From Chitinivibrionales bacterium (GTDB taxonomy: Bacteria; Fibrobacterota; Chitinivibrionia; Chitinivibrionales; WJKA01): a stretch of 64,000 bases of DNA. The translations under genes were made by a program, and so were the position numbers. The stretch covers positions 48,490 through 112,489 of the forward strand of contig WJLW01000039.1 in NCBI GenBank assembly GCA_014728295.1, given 5' to 3'. The notes under the pieces are model-generated. The model did not search any database, was not told the origin of the DNA, and saw only the letters and a list, made by a program, of their open reading frames with translations. Positions 34,255 to 44,363 of this stretch are shown here, one piece after another (within the stretch, counting starts at the first letter, position 1; each line of letters begins with the position of its first letter).

Positions 34255-34898
34255 GTCCGCAATCCCGAAGTTGCCTCCATGAGCTGCTGACCAATTATCC
34301 GCAACTTATCGCTCTCGAAGCGAACATACTTTCTGCGCTGGACGCGCTGGTTGCCTGCGCGCAACGGGATGGAACTGTCCTTGTTTGCGGCAACGGTGGC
34401 AGTGCTGCCGACGCAGAGCATATTGTGGGTGAGCTTATGAAAGGATTCCTGAGCAGGCGGCGTATTCCGGATCATGACATGAACACACTGAAAGCAACCG
34501 GTGCGGCCAACTGGGAGCAGATTGGTAACGGGTTGCAGCGACCGATCAAGGCAATCAGCCTGGTTAGCCATTCGGCCCTGATGACCGCATTTGTCAACGA
34601 TGTTCAACCCGATTTGCTCTTTGCACAGCAGGTATACGGTTACGGTCGCAAGGGTGATGTGCTGATTGCGCTGACGACCTCGGGCAATTCTGTGAATGTC
34701 ATTAATGCTATCACTGTAGCGCGGGCATGTGATATATTTGTTATCGGGATGACCGGTGAATCCGGCGGGAAGGCAAAAGAACTCGTCGATGTTCTGATAA
34801 ACGTTCCTTCCGCAGAAACATTTCGAATTCAGGAATATCACCTGCCGGTCTATCATGCCCTGTGTGCAATGCTCGAATCAGAACTATTTGGCAATTAA
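34251..34898 (+). CDS. SIS-domain phosphosugar isomerase, GmhA-like
   Basis: 215 residues. The glycine-rich phosphosugar loop [20 protein letters not shown] is that of sedoheptulose 7-phosphate isomerase (GmhA) and DiaA, and [17 protein letters not shown] is the second SIS signature; [13 protein letters not shown] closes the family. GmhA makes the first heptose intermediate for LPS or glycoprotein heptosylation. It is slightly longer than E. coli GmhA owing to an insertion after the first motif ([13 protein letters not shown]). The ATGA overlap with ilvD shows translational coupling with an unrelated pathway gene. The exact sugar is not certain. Confidence 0.8.
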   Translation: MSPQSRSCLHELLTNYPQLIALEANILSALDALVACAQRDGTVLVCGNGGSAADAEHIVGELMKGFLSRRRIPDHDMNTLKATGAANWEQIGNGLQRPIKAISLVSHSALMTAFVNDVQPDLLFAQQVYGYGRKGDVLIALTTSGNSVNVINAITVARACDIFVIGMTGESGGKAKELVDVLINVPSAETFRIQEYHLPVYHALCAMLESELFGN

Positions 34899-34987
34899 AG
34901 GGGGGCGCAACCTTTCAGAAAGGAAGCGCAATGCGTTTATTGCTGTGGCGTCGCAGTCTGTCCGTATTTGCTTTGTGGAGGGACGGC

Positions 34988-37900
34988 ATGAGAGTAGCGT
35001 GGTTGACAATGGCAATTCTCTGTTGTATCCAGAGTTCCTACGCGCAGTTTAATATTACCCGCCGATTGTTCATCAATACAACCGGCAGCGGTGCGGCAAC
35101 AACGGCCGGCATTGCTGATTATCCGCTCCTGCTCAGGCTTGATTCAAGCAATTTCGATTTTTCGACTACCCAGAAGAATGGTGAAGATATCCGCTTTCGT
35201 GCTGCAGACGGCTCAACACCCCTGCCGTACGAAATCGAACGCTGGGATTCCGCCGGGGCAAAGGCCGAGATCTGGATCAGGATCGATACCATCAAGGCAA
35301 ATGACTCGACGCAGTTTGTCTATCTGCTCTGGCAGAATGATGCGGCAGTTGACAGTTCTACGCCGTCGAGTGTCTTTGACACAGCGAACGGCTTTCTGGC
35401 GGTCTGGCATTTTAATCAGACCGGTGAGTCAACGCGGCGGGATGCGACGGGCAATGCCAACCATGCGGAACCAAGGCGATACGACCCGTCCTATTCGGAT
35501 ATCGATGGAGTAATTGACGGGGCTGATTCGCTTGGCGGCAATGATTACCTGGTTGTTCCCGAATTGGATTTGTCTCGACTAGGTGCAGAATATCGCATTT
35601 CAGCATGGATTCAGAGAGGTCAGCACCGGAATCATGTCATGCTCATGAGCGACTCCGGTAATGTGCACTATTTGTCAATGTACTTTGAAAACAACAGGCT
35701 TGTTCATCGCACGACCAGTGGTGGATCCGATTATAGCGGAGCGCCTATTGCTGATGCAGGATGGAATTTTGTTGCCGCTGCATATGATGGAACCGAAAAG
35801 CATACCTATGTGAATGAATCTAAGAATAGCGTATCAAAAAGCATGACCGCATGGGATTCCGTCGTGAACTTTTTTATTGCTGCAGAGTACGCAAATGCCG
35901 GCAGCGGTGTCAATGCTTTAGGTACTGCTATTGACGAGATGCGAATCGAAAGCAAGGCCCGCTCAACAGATTGGCACAAACTGTCATATCGTTCCCAGAA
36001 ACGAGATCAGAACATCGTATTTCTCGAACCCGACTCGTCCGCCCCCACCATTGTGAGCCAGCCTCAATCCGATACGGTCGCTGACGGCGGCGAGTTGTTA
36101 CTGAGCGTTGCGGCAAACGGCTACCCGGCGCTATCCTATCAATGGTATAAAAACGGCTCACCCATCAGCAGAGCTACCAGCGCGTCATATCGCATTGCAC
36201 AGGCCACGCTTGCAGACTCGGGGCATTTTTACGCTGAAATATCGAATTCGCTTGGTTCCGTAACGTCAAGTACGGCTGCAATCGCCGTTTTGGTCCTGCC
36301 TCCCGACATCACTGTGCAGCCACGCGATACAACGGTTGTCGAAGGCAGCAATGTCTTCTTTGCCGTAGATGTTGCCGGAAGCAAACCGATGAGCTTTAGC
36401 TGGCAGAAAGTCGGGGAATCGAAGGTGGGTGATGTCGATACGCTTAAGCTTGTGAACGTACAAGCTGCAGACGACGGCTCACGCTATTATTGCGAAATTG
36501 CCAATGATTCCGCCACCGTGCAGTCCGCGACCGTTACGCTTAACGTCGTTGCAAAAGTCAACGCATTTTTTACTCCTGCTCCAGGCTCGGGTCAGGACAG
36601 CATCGATGTCTCCTTCAGCGATGCCTCGACCGGCAATATTCAATCGTGGGAGTGGCGGTTTGGGGAGGATTCGGTGTTAAGCTATACATCATCGGACAAG
36701 CCGTCCTCGATCACCTATCGCTACAATTCCCTCGGCACGTTTTACTGTACGCTTATTGTCGTCGGCGTTCCTCCGGCCGGCGCCGATACCGCTGTTTCGG
36801 AACCCCTGCACGTCTATGCACAAGGCGGCAATCCTCTGTCGATCATCGCCAATAATCTCTCGACTTCGCTGGTGCAGATAAAGATCAGGAATATCGGGGA
36901 GGTCTCAACCGACCCGTTGGAGCCGCCTTATGCCGAAAAAATTGGTGTCTGGTGGAAGTCAAGCGGCTTGCCGATTGATCCGTCCAGTGACAGCATGGTT
37001 ATCGAATATGACATTGGATCGCTGCCGACCGGGTCCGATTTTGTTGATACTCTCAGGGTTCCCGCGTCGGTTGCTACTCCGGATACGGCCTATGGTTTCT
37101 GGGTCTCACCGATCTGGAACGATGGCCCGAGTATCTATGCGCGTTCGAATGCTGCGTATATTTACATGCGGCCTGTCTATGCGTTTGAACCGACATTTGC
37201 CTATTCGGGCAACTCCGGTGATCTGTACGATGTTGTTCTGAATCGGGATGCACTGGATTCGGGCATTGTATCGCTGGGGCCGCGCAGCTCCTTTGACGAT
37301 CAAGGTGTGGCGGAAATCATCGTGATGTATAAATCCAGCCCAACGACAATCATTGGCGCCGAGTCGATCAGCACCCCCGACTACCTTGCCGGTGTGCAGA
37401 ATGATTTTTATCCCTGGGCGATTGAGGACAATTTCCTGCAGGGGGATACACACCAGGTCTATATCGGCATAGCCCTGCTGGGCAAAAACGGATTGTCTTC
37501 CGATACTGCCGATACCAGCTTTCTCACCGGCTGGCCGCGTGCCGAAACACCGGCCAAAAACCTCACGGGAGATGCACTGCGCTCCGATCAGGTGCAATTG
37601 AACTGGGAATGGCAGGGCGACAGGGCCGGCATTGACAGTGTGCGCGTCATCTACAGCACCGACCCGCTGCCGCTGTACAGCGAAATCACGGTACCATTTC
37701 AAAGCCTGCATATTACCACGGCCGATACCAGCGCCATTATTGACAATTTGCAGCGACAAACTACGTACTCTTTCGGCTTGCAGATTAAAAAAAACCTGCT
37801 CTGGTCGAATATTACTCCCGATACACGCGTTACCGGAACAACCCCCGATTTTACCAATAGGGACACGTTGCCCAATACGATATCCATTACCTCCGCTCAA

Positions 37901-40345
37901 TTCGATTCGGCAACAAATCAACTGATAATCAACTGGCAGGTGCCTGCTCCCTATGTGGTTTCAGTCGATTCATTTGATTATGGCTATAAATACGGTCTGG
38001 ACTCAGCCGGCGTTGTGGATAGGGCAACCGCTCCCGACAGTGTACGTGATCTTGGCGCACTCACCTTTACCACGCGTATCAGACCCGATGCCCTTGTTTT
38101 TGATACAACCTATTTCGTCTCGCTCTGGATCAAAGGGCTGGACGGACCCTGGTCACCTCCTGCTGATTCTTCATTTGTAAAGATTGCGCTGCCTGATTTC
38201 ACCTGGCAGGTTTCGTCTTTTGACTACACGACCGGCAAGGCGGATACGGTCAAAGCATTCAACGACAAGGTTTGGCTGATCAAGGATGCGGCAATCCAGC
38301 TTGCACCCGATACCGTGCGATATGTCAGACCGCCTGCAGACAAAGACAGCCTCATTCCGGTCGGGCCGGGTATGCAATTTTCGTATGTTTCGTACACTAA
38401 ATTGAAGCTCGGGATTCGCTATGACTCGCTGCCGACCGGGCGCTGGCAGGACATCGGTATGTATCGTGACAGCAGCGATAAATTGCTGGTCGTGCACGGC
38501 TTTACTGTTGATACTATCAACAAGCTGGTGCTGGTGACCACCGAAGAATTCTATGACGACGCTAACAGACCAACGCCGTATTATGTTATGGCCGACCCCC
38601 ACGTGCCGACGGTGTCATTTGAAACAGACACGGGGAGCACGGTGGAGCCGGGAAAAGAAATCGGGAACACCCTCGTGATCGACGACAATATTGACAATGT
38701 CTTTTGGAAGGTGCTGTATGCGAAAGGCAGTGATTCGCTGAGCGAGTCTACGGCAGAAACCGGATATTATTGCGGGACCTGCATGCCACCACAGACGTTA
38801 AAAGTATCGATTCCCGGGGCATTGGTAAATGCCGAGAGTGGTGTCAGGGCCGTATTGATTATCAGTGACGGCGTGCATGTCGATTCGGTTGATCTTTCGC
38901 GTCGAGTCAAGCGTGATCGATCCGATCTCACCAGCAGTGAAGAGCTTGCCTGGATGCCGGTCGCCGCAACTTCTGAGCTTGACAATACAGATGCTGCGAC
39001 AGCGCTGAAAAGCGTCATGAAAGATAGTACTGCGCAATGGAAGTATGATACCAAGCACTTTCGTCTTTACAAATATCATGCACCCGACGATGCGGACCAG
39101 AAGTGGCTTGAGTATAATTCGGCAGATAAATCGCTTTTCGTTTTTAAGCCGGGACGATTATTCTGGCTCAAGATGCGGGAAGCCAAACCGATTCATCTGG
39201 GCCCGGGCAAAACGCTTTCGCTGAAAGACACGGCAGAGATTACATTATCCCCCCTGGCGTGGACCGATTTTGCGCTGCCGTTTAAATTTGATATTGTATT
39301 GAATGATATCTTCCAAGCCTCAGAGGCCGGCATCAGTGATTCTCTGGAGATGCTGAAGTGGCGGAGCGACGAAGTTGACGGAAAAAAAACCTATGTTGCG
39401 GCATACGTCTATAGCAGAATAAGCGCCGATACATCGTACCGAAGCAAAAGCAGCATCTTGGAGCGTATGCCCAATGCTTCCTATACCGTTTACAGCAGCT
39501 TCGGCAGGGAAGTGACTTTGAAAATTCCCCCAACTCCCTATGCGATGTCACCAACCGTGAAAAAGGGATTGGCAAAGCAAAAAGCAATTGCAGGTGGATG
39601 GCAAGCCGATGTTGCGGTCCATGACCGGAGCGGGAGGATAATGTCGCATGTCTACTGCGGTCATAATCCCGAGCTGGCGAAACGGGCCTGGGTGCCGCTG
39701 CCCCCGACCTTTTCACCCATCTATGCAGGAGTACTGGATGAGTCTCGCGCCGTGCGCAGCACGCGTATCGATGCTGAACCGGAGCAGGGCGGATTTGCCT
39801 TTGAAATAGCACTGGTAAACACTCATGATAGAAGCGAAAGCTTGCGATTGCACACTCGCCTTAACAGTTCCCTGCCGCAGGGATTTGTCTGCAAGATCTT
39901 TAATCCGCTGATCCGGGATTATGAATTGTCGATTGATAAGGTGAATGTTGCTCTTGAAGAATTTGCTACCGCCTATCGCTGGCTGGTTGTTGGTGATGAG
40001 CATTACCTGCAGGCATTCAAAACCTCGCTTTTCAAGGATTACCGCCTCGCTTTAGTAAATAGCTTTGTTCGCACAAACTCACGGCTGTTGAGAATTCGCT
40101 ACAGCATTCCGTATTCTTCAATCTCACGTGTAAAGCTGCAAATGCTCGATGTACGCGGGCGGCTGATCTGGGAGCGACATGTTGAGCACAAATTGACTCC
40201 CGGCATACATGAGGCAACCTGGGACGGTACGTCCGTTGCAGGACACCTCGTGGGCAGCGGGTCTTATATTCTTCGCATGCAGGCGTATGGCGCAAGCGGC
40301 AAAAAGGCGGGTGATTTCAGGCGGGTCATATCCTGGCTGCCTTAG
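34988..40345 (+). CDS. Giant secreted multidomain protein (DUF2341, LamG, Ig-like, PKD, FN3, FlgD-like C-terminus)
   Basis: About 1785 residues. GGAGG six bases before the ATG at 34988 and the signal peptide MRVAWLTMAILCCIQSSYAQ support this start; an in-frame ATG at 34931 with AAGGA is an alternative. Domains in order: DUF2341 (about 22-125), a LamG/concanavalin-like region (about 140-335), two Ig-like domains (350-435, 437-520; YQWYKNGSPISRATS, FSWQKVG), a PKD-like domain (522-615; SWEWRFGEDS), FN3-like domains (about 850-1060), further unassigned beta regions, and a FlgD-Ig-like C-terminal domain (RVKLQMLDVRGRLIWERHVE, then GSGSYILRM). Such proteins are surface adhesins or glycan binders, often exported by type IX-like systems. 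A TonB receptor gene follows. Confidence 0.8.
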   Translation: MRVAWLTMAILCCIQSSYAQFNITRRLFINTTGSGAATTAGIADYPLLLRLDSSNFDFSTTQKNGEDIRFRAADGSTPLPYEIERWDSAGAKAEIWIRIDTIKANDSTQFVYLLWQNDAAVDSSTPSSVFDTANGFLAVWHFNQTGESTRRDATGNANHAEPRRYDPSYSDIDGVIDGADSLGGNDYLVVPELDLSRLGAEYRISAWIQRGQHRNHVMLMSDSGNVHYLSMYFENNRLVHRTTSGGSDYSGAPIADAGWNFVAAAYDGTEKHTYVNESKNSVSKSMTAWDSVVNFFIAAEYANAGSGVNALGTAIDEMRIESKARSTDWHKLSYRSQKRDQNIVFLEPDSSAPTIVSQPQSDTVADGGELLLSVAANGYPALSYQWYKNGSPISRATSASYRIAQATLADSGHFYAEISNSLGSVTSSTAAIAVLVLPPDITVQPRDTTVVEGSNVFFAVDVAGSKPMSFSWQKVGESKVGDVDTLKLVNVQAADDGSRYYCEIANDSATVQSATVTLNVVAKVNAFFTPAPGSGQDSIDVSFSDASTGNIQSWEWRFGEDSVLSYTSSDKPSSITYRYNSLGTFYCTLIVVGVPPAGADTAVSEPLHVYAQGGNPLSIIANNLSTSLVQIKIRNIGEVSTDPLEPPYAEKIGVWWKSSGLPIDPSSDSMVIEYDIGSLPTGSDFVDTLRVPASVATPDTAYGFWVSPIWNDGPSIYARSNAAYIYMRPVYAFEPTFAYSGNSGDLYDVVLNRDALDSGIVSLGPRSSFDDQGVAEIIVMYKSSPTTIIGAESISTPDYLAGVQNDFYPWAIEDNFLQGDTHQVYIGIALLGKNGLSSDTADTSFLTGWPRAETPAKNLTGDALRSDQVQLNWEWQGDRAGIDSVRVIYSTDPLPLYSEITVPFQSLHITTADTSAIIDNLQRQTTYSFGLQIKKNLLWSNITPDTRVTGTTPDFTNRDTLPNTISITSAQFDSATNQLIINWQVPAPYVVSVDSFDYGYKYGLDSAGVVDRATAPDSVRDLGALTFTTRIRPDALVFDTTYFVSLWIKGLDGPWSPPADSSFVKIALPDFTWQVSSFDYTTGKADTVKAFNDKVWLIKDAAIQLAPDTVRYVRPPADKDSLIPVGPGMQFSYVSYTKLKLGIRYDSLPTGRWQDIGMYRDSSDKLLVVHGFTVDTINKLVLVTTEEFYDDANRPTPYYVMADPHVPTVSFETDTGSTVEPGKEIGNTLVIDDNIDNVFWKVLYAKGSDSLSESTAETGYYCGTCMPPQTLKVSIPGALVNAESGVRAVLIISDGVHVDSVDLSRRVKRDRSDLTSSEELAWMPVAATSELDNTDAATALKSVMKDSTAQWKYDTKHFRLYKYHAPDDADQKWLEYNSADKSLFVFKPGRLFWLKMREAKPIHLGPGKTLSLKDTAEITLSPLAWTDFALPFKFDIVLNDIFQASEAGISDSLEMLKWRSDEVDGKKTYVAAYVYSRISADTSYRSKSSILERMPNASYTVYSSFGREVTLKIPPTPYAMSPTVKKGLAKQKAIAGGWQADVAVHDRSGRIMSHVYCGHNPELAKRAWVPLPPTFSPIYAGVLDESRAVRSTRIDAEPEQGGFAFEIALVNTHDRSESLRLHTRLNSSLPQGFVCKIFNPLIRDYELSIDKVNVALEEFATAYRWLVVGDEHYLQAFKTSLFKDYRLALVNSFVRTNSRLLRIRYSIPYSSISRVKLQMLDVRGRLIWERHVEHKLTPGIHEATWDGTSVAGHLVGSGSYILRMQAYGASGKKAGDFRRVISWLP

Positions 40346-40593
40346 ACTAAGCGGCTTGGGGGAAGAGCAAGAGATTTCAGATTGATAACTTACGAATAGT
40401 GATTTAAGAAGCGCAGAAAAGGCATATTTTCTTTGTGAATTCTGTGCTCTGAAAAATAAGAAACAGTCCGCCGGGGTCCGCCTCATATCGCTGTGACATC
40501 AGGCATATCAGGCTGATATATCAAAAGTGTCTTGCCGGGAGTCTGCATTGCGCCTTTGTTGCAATTACTTGCAGTATGGCGGCCTGTATGCAC
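40346..40593. other. Non-coding gap between giant surface protein and TonB receptor
   Basis: No plausible gene on either strand. An imperfect inverted repeat (GCGCAGAA / TTCTGTGC, one G-T pair) lies at about 40408-40446, without a T-run. Confidence 0.5.
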
Positions 40594-40609
40594 TGGCATT
40601 CTTTTTGCA
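40594..40609 (+). promoter_or_regulatory. Sigma-54-type (-24/-12) promoter candidate
   Basis: TGGCAT-N5-TTGCA has the GG and GC pairs exactly 12 bases apart as required for RpoN promoters. It lies 54 bases before the TonB receptor start codon, in a suitable position to give a short leader. Confidence 0.5.
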
Positions 40610-40662
40610 CTTACCCTTTGTTTCCCGTCAAAGTAATAATCAATGCTGTTGAAGGAGGCACA

Positions 40663-43038
40663 ATGCAAGCGCACACGCACACATTACGGCTCGGAGCGGC
40701 ATCCGGCAATGCACTTCTTTTCTTAGTGTCACTGATCTGGCTTCCGTTTGCCGAAAAAAAGGCCGTCTACGGCACGCTTTCAGGTACGGTAATTGAAGTG
40801 AGGAAAAAGACTCCGGTCGCTGGTGCACAAGTCAACCTCATACAAACCCGATTTTCCGATTCGACGAACCAGAATGGACGTTTCGACCTTGATAGTATTC
40901 CCGTCGGCTATTATGACATTGAGATCAAGGCAGCCGAGTACTTAGCCAAAGCCGTACCTACCTACCTGATAAAATCCGGAGTCAACAATGGTATCGAGTT
41001 TGTGATCGAAAAGGATGACAAGGTCCGCAATCTCGATAAAATGGTTGTGACATCAAAGCGGCTGGTGACCAGAAGCGCTGAACAGTCAAACTCGGTTGTC
41101 AAGCTTTCGCGGGAAGAGGTGCTCAAAACACCCGGATCCAACCAGGATATCAACCGTGTATTGCAGGCAATGCCCTCTGCCATCGGTGGCAAGGATGAGG
41201 GATTCAATGCATTTATTGTTCGCGGCGGTAATGATAACGAGAATATATTCATCATTGACGGGATGGAGATCAATAACCTGAGCCACTGGGGCTCCGAATA
41301 TAGTTCGGGAGGCGCCATTACTATTCTGCATAACGACTTCCTCAAGGCGGTTGACTTTTATGCCGGTGGTGTTCCCGTCAGGCAGCCGCCCGTGCTCTCA
41401 TCCGTAACCGATATCCAGTTTCGCGACGGATCCATGACCGACCGCCGCTACCAGGTCGACCTGAACATGGCCGGATTCGGTGCTTTTGCCGAGGGGCCGA
41501 TTGTCAAGGATAATTCGTCATACATGATTAATGCCCGGTTCAGCTTTCTGGATATCATTGAGCCATTGCTTGACGTTGGCGGATTACCCCAGTACCAGAA
41601 CGGTCAGATGAAGCTTGCCTGGAACCTGAATAAGCGCAACAAGCTCAGTGCGAATCTCATTGTCGGCCATGAGACCATTGAAATCGAAGATGATGATGGG
41701 CAGCAATATGTCGAGGACGAAGGCATCCATGTCAATGGCGGATTAATCTGGAGCTATAAAGGAAACACTCTTATGAACCGGGTCATTTTCACCGGTAAAT
41801 ACAATGATTTTGTTGAGCAGGTTACGCAGCATGACAGCATCGTCGTACACGATTACGACAATAGTCAAATAGTACTGCAATTGAAAGATGATTTTTCAAT
41901 TTACCTGCGCGACAAAGATGTTGTCAGCCTGGGTGTTATCGTTGAGGGCAAGGACCAGGATGAATTGTTCGGGAACGACGGCTACTACATATTTGGTGAT
42001 ACCACGTCGAATAACTATCGCTATTTCTTAGGCTTCCCGGACTCTACCAGACATGTTTTGATTGACACGGTCAAGAAACTGGCAATAGACACATCCGTCA
42101 GGGCCTACCGGATTGGTGGTTATGTGGGCTATACTGCTCATGTCGGACGATTCAAACTTGGCCTCGGAGTGCGCAATGACTATTACACCCTTGCCGAAAA
42201 ACACGGCGTTTCCCCGCGTGCCAATATCGGCTACGACGCCGGAACCATCGGCGCCTTCTCCCTCAACGGCGGTCTCTATCACCAGTTTCCGGCCTATGCT
42301 CATTTTCTGGATAATGATCACTATTTATGGGAATTCGACTTGCAGCGCAACGTGCAGGCTGTTCTGGGTTACGAAAAAATGCTGACTGAGGTTATTATCC
42401 TCGGCGCCGAAACTTATTACAAGCACTACGATCGAGAGCCGATCTACGAACTCAAGCGTGAACCCGGCTATCCCGATGCCGGCACCGTTGAGGTTATCCT
42501 CGATCCGGATCGGTACAGCCACAAGCGTGCATTGGGCATCGAACTGTATCTGCATAAAAAGAAGCTTGACAAGTTGTACTACCAACTGGCCTACTCTCTT
42601 TTCAACGTTGAGCGCGAGTATATCGTTGAGGGTGGGACCGAATGGTACAATGACGAAAATAACCTGCGGAATAGTTTGAGTATGATTGTGGGCAGCAATT
42701 TCCACAAAAGCCACAGCGTCACGATACGCATGGATCTCACCGAGGGATATCCCTACCTGAAGGTTGACAAAGAAGCATCCACTGCCCGTTACCGGACGCT
42801 GTATGATGTCTCCAACGGATCATTGTCTGAACGGCGCGATCCGCGCGTTAAAATTTCCCTGCGCTACGATTGGACGTCATTCTTCAGGTGGGGCAACATA
42901 ACCAGCTACTTTGAAGTCCAGAACCTGTTCAACCAGCGCGACGTCGCCTATGAATACTACGAAATAGGAAAGAAAGACGTGACCCGCATTATGTCGCGGG
43001 GCATTTTGCCGGTTGGGGGCTTTACCTTGGATTTTTAG
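40663..43038 (+). CDS. TonB-dependent outer-membrane receptor
   Basis: About 791 residues from the ATG at 40663 (GAAGGAGG upstream). A signal segment (ALLFLVSLIWLPFAEKK) is followed by a carboxypeptidase-regulatory-like domain (GTLSGTVIEVRKKTPVAGAQ; NGRFDLDSIPVGYYDIEI), a plug (INRVLQAMPSAIGG; FIVRGGNDNENIFIIDGMEI) and a 22-stranded barrel ending in GGFTLDF with the terminal Phe used by the BAM machinery. The N-terminal layout is that of Bacteroidota-type receptors (SusC-like or DUF4480-like). The substrate is unknown; no SusD partner is next to it. A sigma-54-like promoter precedes it. Confidence 0.9.
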   Translation: MQAHTHTLRLGAASGNALLFLVSLIWLPFAEKKAVYGTLSGTVIEVRKKTPVAGAQVNLIQTRFSDSTNQNGRFDLDSIPVGYYDIEIKAAEYLAKAVPTYLIKSGVNNGIEFVIEKDDKVRNLDKMVVTSKRLVTRSAEQSNSVVKLSREEVLKTPGSNQDINRVLQAMPSAIGGKDEGFNAFIVRGGNDNENIFIIDGMEINNLSHWGSEYSSGGAITILHNDFLKAVDFYAGGVPVRQPPVLSSVTDIQFRDGSMTDRRYQVDLNMAGFGAFAEGPIVKDNSSYMINARFSFLDIIEPLLDVGGLPQYQNGQMKLAWNLNKRNKLSANLIVGHETIEIEDDDGQQYVEDEGIHVNGGLIWSYKGNTLMNRVIFTGKYNDFVEQVTQHDSIVVHDYDNSQIVLQLKDDFSIYLRDKDVVSLGVIVEGKDQDELFGNDGYYIFGDTTSNNYRYFLGFPDSTRHVLIDTVKKLAIDTSVRAYRIGGYVGYTAHVGRFKLGLGVRNDYYTLAEKHGVSPRANIGYDAGTIGAFSLNGGLYHQFPAYAHFLDNDHYLWEFDLQRNVQAVLGYEKMLTEVIILGAETYYKHYDREPIYELKREPGYPDAGTVEVILDPDRYSHKRALGIELYLHKKKLDKLYYQLAYSLFNVEREYIVEGGTEWYNDENNLRNSLSMIVGSNFHKSHSVTIRMDLTEGYPYLKVDKEASTARYRTLYDVSNGSLSERRDPRVKISLRYDWTSFFRWGNITSYFEVQNLFNQRDVAYEYYEIGKKDVTRIMSRGILPVGGFTLDF

Positions 43039-43331
43039 TGATGTAGAGGTTAAAAAACGGGGAGATTTGAGATTGACGTTTGTCGATTTTTGATTAAGAA
43101 GTTGCGGATAATTTCTCAACCGGATAAAGAATTTTTGCAGCTCTGGGCCCCCCTGTGAACTCTTCACTCCAAAAAATGAAATGAGCACAAAAGGACGGGG
43201 AGAGCATTCGCAGACCTTTAAAGTTTAGTAAATCAGTGCGTTTTTGAGCATTGCTGAAAAAAAGTGGCGCTTTGAATACATCTCTGCATTTCGGTAGATT
43301 ATTTTATTACCAAGCGTCATGCTCGTGCGCA
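43039..43331. other. Non-coding region upstream of the pilin-like operon
   Basis: About 290 bases without a plausible gene on either strand. Nothing further recognised before the promoter at 43332. Confidence 0.5.
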
Positions 43332-43360
43332 TTGAAAGAAGCAACATTTCGTGGTACAAT
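43332..43360 (+). promoter_or_regulatory. Sigma-70-type promoter of the pilin-like operon
   Basis: TTGAAA (43332-43337) and TACAAT (43355-43360) with exactly 17 bases between. The expected transcription start near 43367 leaves a leader of about 115 bases. Confidence 0.7.
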
Positions 43361-43366
43361 AATGAA

Positions 43367-43480
43367 GTGTGCCTGTAAAGGCCAAATCGGCAGGGACGCA
43401 AGCAGCTCATTCAATGTGCTTGAACTCCTTCTCCGGTACTTTCAACTCCCGTAATTTTGGGAATGCCGGGAGACCCGCCT
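43367..43480 (+). promoter_or_regulatory. Structured leader of the pilin-like operon
   Basis: The leader holds GCC-TGTAAA-GGC, a CAAGCA/TGCTTG stem with a 12-base loop, and CTCCCG (43446-43451) pairing with CGGGAG (43467-43472). The last stem buries GGGAG, the only ribosome site before the ATG at 43481. GGGACGCAAG occurs in the middle and recalls part of the GEMM-I core, but the rest of that riboswitch is not found. Regulation at translation initiation is a reasonable guess. Confidence 0.4.
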
Positions 43481-43960
43481 ATGAATAAGCAAAAGGGTAT
43501 TACCGCGATTGAGTTAATCACTGCCATTGCCATCGCGGGCATTCTTACTGCAGTCGGCTGGCCGGTATTTAATCATATGGTCGCCCGGCGCCAGGTAGTC
43601 AACGGAGTGAATGTGGTAAAAAGCACGCTGGATGTCGCTAACTCGCGCGCAATTGCAAATCCGCGGGTACACTGCGGAGTGTATTTCGATGTTGACGCAA
43701 AGCCGCCTCGCATGACCGTTTTTTTCGACGACATCTACAACAACAAATACGATCCCGGCTATGATCGCGTCTATCTGAATCCGGTATCGCTTGATAACAA
43801 TGTCTCAATCTCGATAGTGGATATGCCGGATGATGTGGCTATTTATCGGGGTGACGGATCTCTCAAGTACGGAGTTAAATTCAAAATCAAGCATAATGCT
43901 TATGCCAATGAAAAAACAATCGAAATCGCAAAAAGCACCGGCAGTATTTCCGTTGAGTAG
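43481..43960 (+). CDS. GspH/FimT-like minor pilin
   Basis: 159 residues. The prepilin signal is short: MNKQKG, then ITAIELITAIAIAGILTAVGWPVF, with cleavage after Gly and Glu at position 5 of the mature helix. The C-terminal part is a small beta domain (HCGVYFDVDAKPPRMTVFFD; VYLNPVSLDNNVSI) as in GspH and FimT. It would be inserted in the inner membrane, processed by a prepilin peptidase, and added to a type IV pilus or pseudopilus. The start at 43481 is chosen for the leader peptide; an upstream in-frame TTG at 43457 is unlikely. First gene of a four-gene pilin-like operon. Confidence 0.85.
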   Translation: MNKQKGITAIELITAIAIAGILTAVGWPVFNHMVARRQVVNGVNVVKSTLDVANSRAIANPRVHCGVYFDVDAKPPRMTVFFDDIYNNKYDPGYDRVYLNPVSLDNNVSISIVDMPDDVAIYRGDGSLKYGVKFKIKHNAYANEKTIEIAKSTGSISVE

Positions 43961-44363
43961 CACTTTGTTTCGGCGCGATGCCAGAGGTATCACGCTCGTT
44001 GAAGTGCTCATTGCCATGTTGATTGCCGCGCTGAGTATCACTACTATCGTCTGGCTGGAAAAGAATAAATGGGGCGGTTTTGCCAACTCACAAAAAACAG
44101 AGGATGCCATTCGACTGATCAGCAAAAAGGTGGAGGAAATACGACTGGACATTATCAAGGATCCCGACGCAAACTGGCCGCCGACGGCGCCTGCGACCTA
44201 TGAATCGGATGGAATCAAAATTGAAACAACGATTGCGCCGGCTTATGACAATCTGGGGAATCAGCTTGATGATGTACGCAAGATTGATATCATCGCTTCC
44301 TGGACAACCGGAATAAAAACTGATACATTGGAAATTACTACCTATGTTTCAAAAGATTTCTGA
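43908..44363 (+). CDS. PilV/GspI-like minor pilin
   Basis: About 151 residues. The processing site is RDARG followed by ITLVEVLIAMLIAALSITTIV, with Glu at position 5. The C-terminal domain is small and beta-rich (GIKIETTIAPAYDNL; DIIASWTTGIKTDTLEIT). The start is uncertain: ATGs at 43896, 43902 and 43908 lie within the end of the previous gene, none with a good ribosome site; a TTG near 43969 would give a shorter leader (FRRDARG). The overlap implies translational coupling. The downstream gene overlaps its 3' end by 20 bases. Confidence 0.8.
   Translation: MKKQSKSQKAPAVFPLSSTLFRRDARGITLVEVLIAMLIAALSITTIVWLEKNKWGGFANSQKTEDAIRLISKKVEEIRLDIIKDPDANWPPTAPATYESDGIKIETTIAPAYDNLGNQLDDVRKIDIIASWTTGIKTDTLEITTYVSKDF

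Noticed and set aside
43380..43420. GEMM-I (c-di-GMP) riboswitch before the pilin-like operon
   Set aside because: Only GGGACGCAAG and a nearby AAAGGC resemble the consensus; the GNRA-capped hairpin between the two core strands and the tetraloop receptor are not there.
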